Assembly: GCA_028280845.1 (NCBI GenBank) | Contig: JANQKZ010000020.1 | Span: 1-64,000 of the forward strand | Length of the DNA: 64,000 nt | Direction: 5' to 3' | From: Opitutales bacterium | GTDB lineage: Bacteria; Verrucomicrobiota; Verrucomicrobiia; Opitutales; JABSRG01 | In this document: piece after piece, positions 62,376-64,000 of the stretch | How positions within the stretch are numbered: position 1 is the first letter of the stretch | Layout of the letters: every line of letters begins with the position of its first letter | Program-made: the position numbers and the translations under genes | Notes under the pieces: generated by a model | Seen by the model: only the letters and a program-made list of their open reading frames with translations | Told to the model about the DNA's origin: nothing | Databases searched by the model: none

Positions 62376-63449
62376 CTACCCCGTGATCATGGGGTAGCTT
62401 CCCAGCCACTTCACAAAGGGACAGTGCTCTTCGAGATCCTGCATCGCCTCAGCGACCACGGGGTCTTCTATATGGCCAAGAAAGTCGACGTAAAAATAAT
62501 AATCCCATGCTTTCCGACGGCTGGGTCGCGACTCAATTTTGACCAGGTTGATATTCCGTTGAGAAAAGGACTCCAGGGCTTTCTGTAATCCCCCGACTTC
62601 ATCTTTAATGGAGAAGACCAGACTGGTCTTGTCTTTACCTTCACCCAGGGGGGCCGCAGCCTTTCTTCCAATCACGAGAAATCGCGTCATGTTGTCCTGG
62701 CTGTCCTGAATATTCTCCTTCAAAACCGGCACGCGGTGAATCTCACTCGCTATTATGCTGGCGATCGCCGCAGTCCCTTCCTTTTCGCGAGCGATCTGGA
62801 CCCCCTTCGATGTGCTGCTGACATCGATCAACGCCGCCTCCGGTAAGTTGCGGCGCAACCAATCCCGACACTGATTAAAGGCCTGGTCCTTCGAATAGAT
62901 CTCCTCAATCTCCCCGAGTGGAGAATTGGAAATCAGGCAGTGCTGCACCTTGAGATAAACCTGAGAAATGATTTTAAGATCGGTTTCCGCCAGGATCTCC
63001 TGCGAATTATTAACCGACCCACCGGTCGAGTTTTCGATGGGGAAGACACCATAATCGGCATCCCCACGCTGCACCTCAATGATCACATCCACGATTGTAT
63101 TCAAGGGACGATAATCCAGGCTGGATCCAAAGTTTTTTATGGCCGCCTGGTGGGTGAAGGTCGCCTCCGGTCCGAGATAGGCCACCACTAGTTTTTTCTG
63201 CAGGGCGGTCGCTGCGGAGATGATCTCCCGATAGATGAAATGGATCGAAGATTCATCCAACGGTCCCTTATTCATCTCTGTGATCTGCTTCAGGACTTGG
63301 CTTTCCCGGGTAGGATTATAGATCTCAGCGCCACTTTTACTCTTTAATCGACCAATCTCACAGGCCAACCGAACCCGTTCGTTCAGATGGTCAATGATAT
63401 CACGATCAATGTGGTCTATCTTTTTCCTTAGGTCGTCGAGGTTACTCAT
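62376..63449 (-). CDS. pheA: Bifunctional chorismate mutase / prephenate dehydratase
   Basis: The product has 357 residues. An AroQ chorismate mutase domain (about 1-85, LRKKIDHIDRDIIDHLNERV) precedes the prephenate dehydratase lobes: YLGPEATFTHQAA, FPIENSTGGSV, and the catalytic TRF triad in NMTRFLVIG at about 250-262. A C-terminal ACT domain (about 277-350) has the ESRPSRRKAWDYYFYVD phenylalanine-binding segment. It makes phenylpyruvate from chorismate and should be inhibited by phenylalanine. It lies between scpB and the decayed DUF167 gene. Confidence 0.95.
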   Translation of the reverse strand: MSNLDDLRKKIDHIDRDIIDHLNERVRLACEIGRLKSKSGAEIYNPTRESQVLKQITEMNKGPLDESSIHFIYREIISAATALQKKLVVAYLGPEATFTHQAAIKNFGSSLDYRPLNTIVDVIIEVQRGDADYGVFPIENSTGGSVNNSQEILAETDLKIISQVYLKVQHCLISNSPLGEIEEIYSKDQAFNQCRDWLRRNLPEAALIDVSSTSKGVQIAREKEGTAAIASIIASEIHRVPVLKENIQDSQDNMTRFLVIGRKAAAPLGEGKDKTSLVFSIKDEVGGLQKALESFSQRNINLVKIESRPSRRKAWDYYFYVDFLGHIEDPVVAEAMQDLEEHCPFVKWLGSYPMITG

Positions 63450-63458
63450 GAAAGGGAT

Positions 63459-64000
63459 TTAGTTCGGGTTGACCGCTTCGGCCTCCGCCGCTTCTTCGGT
63501 TGGCTCAGCGGATAGCAGTTCATCCTCAGTCGAAGGAAGTCCAACATCCTCATCGCTGAGTGGATGTTGCTGATTTGCCTGACGGATCCAGGTGTCGAGT
63601 TTCTGTTGGGAAATGATGTCGCTCGCGGGCAATTCTTCGATGGAACGAATTCCCGCGTGCTCCAGGAACTTTTCCGTGGTTCCGTATTGAATGGGGCGAC
63701 CGGGTAACTCTGCCCGACCCACGATCTGGACCAGGTCAAACTCCAGGCATTTGTTGAGCGCGCTATCGACCGAAACTCCGCGAATCGTCTCCATTTCAGC
63801 CCGGGTTACCGGTTGCCGGTAGGCCACAATAGCCAACGTCTCCATCGCTGCCGGGCTCAGTTTCATGGGCCGCGGTTCATCACGGAGGAGGCGTATCCAG
63901 TCCGCGTACTGGGGAGCGGTCACAATTCGAAAGCCCTGGTGGGTTTCCAGGATACGGAACACCTCATCCTTCGATTCCAGATCAGTCTGCAAGCCCTCAA
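63459..64000 (-). CDS. scpB: Segregation and condensation protein B, start beyond window
   Basis: The frame runs to the right edge, so the N-terminus is missing. The visible part has the winged-helix core VTAPQYADWIRLL, LSPAAMETLAIVAYRQPVTR and IRGVSVDSALNKCLE, then VQIVGRAELPGRPIQYGTTE and the FLEHAGIRSIEELP tail, all typical of ScpB. An acidic C-terminal extension (about 50 residues) follows. ScpB joins ScpA to Smc in chromosome condensation. pheA starts nine bases after its stop. Confidence 0.92.
   Translation of the reverse strand, partial: EGLQTDLESKDEVFRILETHQGFRIVTAPQYADWIRLLRDEPRPMKLSPAAMETLAIVAYRQPVTRAEMETIRGVSVDSALNKCLEFDLVQIVGRAELPGRPIQYGTTEKFLEHAGIRSIEELPASDIISQQKLDTWIRQANQQHPLSDEDVGLPSTEDELLSAEPTEEAAEAEAVNPN

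Overview
The window looks like part of the chromosome of a PVC-group bacterium, most likely a verrucomicrobium (Opitutae/Puniceicoccales-like). The reasons are a giant surface protein opening with an LEPR-xxL motif, several Tat-exported Gfo/Idh/MocA oxidoreductases, short PutA, MalK-type ATPase and YhcH genes, pyrimidine-rich leaders instead of Shine-Dalgarno sites, and REP-like hairpins between genes. The lineage is inferred from gene content; no rRNA gene is present.

Bases 1-26745 are one uninterrupted minus-strand reading frame that runs off the left edge (at least 8,915 codons). From the N-terminus it encodes an LEPRIMLSA motif, an acidic linker, an autotransporter-like beta stretch, about 19 tandem modules of roughly 160-300 residues (several with EF-hand-like Ca loops), a beta-rich region, eight RTX nonapeptides, and filamentous-haemagglutinin-like repeats that continue past the edge. 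A 650-bp intergenic region, about 18% G+C at its core, separates it from a divergent, tightly packed five-gene operon (27397-35682): a TolC-type channel, a small HlyD-type adaptor, a GAF-HlyD fusion, an M50 metalloprotease-HlyD fusion with a PqqD-like N-terminus, and a shortened SecA-like ATPase. No exporter-type ABC protein is present. I read this as a dedicated export system for the giant adhesin, and it is the best candidate in the window for an undescribed system.

Bases 35725-39620 carry plus-strand housekeeping genes (hisI, mogA, a response regulator, deoD, osmC-like, a tandem Usp). An ISL3-type transposase remnant, REP-like hairpins and tRNA-Ala(GGC) follow. Bases 40297-46746 hold three Tat-exported oxidoreductases, an orphan MalK-type ATPase and a nucleoside hydrolase, probably for catabolism of sugars or related compounds. 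A family B DNA polymerase and a bifunctional PutA lie on the minus strand. Perfect palindromes sharing one core sequence sit upstream of polB and between putA and a dapF homologue. That dapF homologue lacks both catalytic cysteines.

The right part has a decayed TraB/GumN gene, another oxidoreductase plus a sugar isomerase, a methyltransferase, rplU-rpmA with a strong terminator, a tail-anchored small protein, a cytosolic oxidoreductase, a LOG-family gene, a YhcH gene, a decayed DUF167 gene, pheA, and scpB cut by the right edge.
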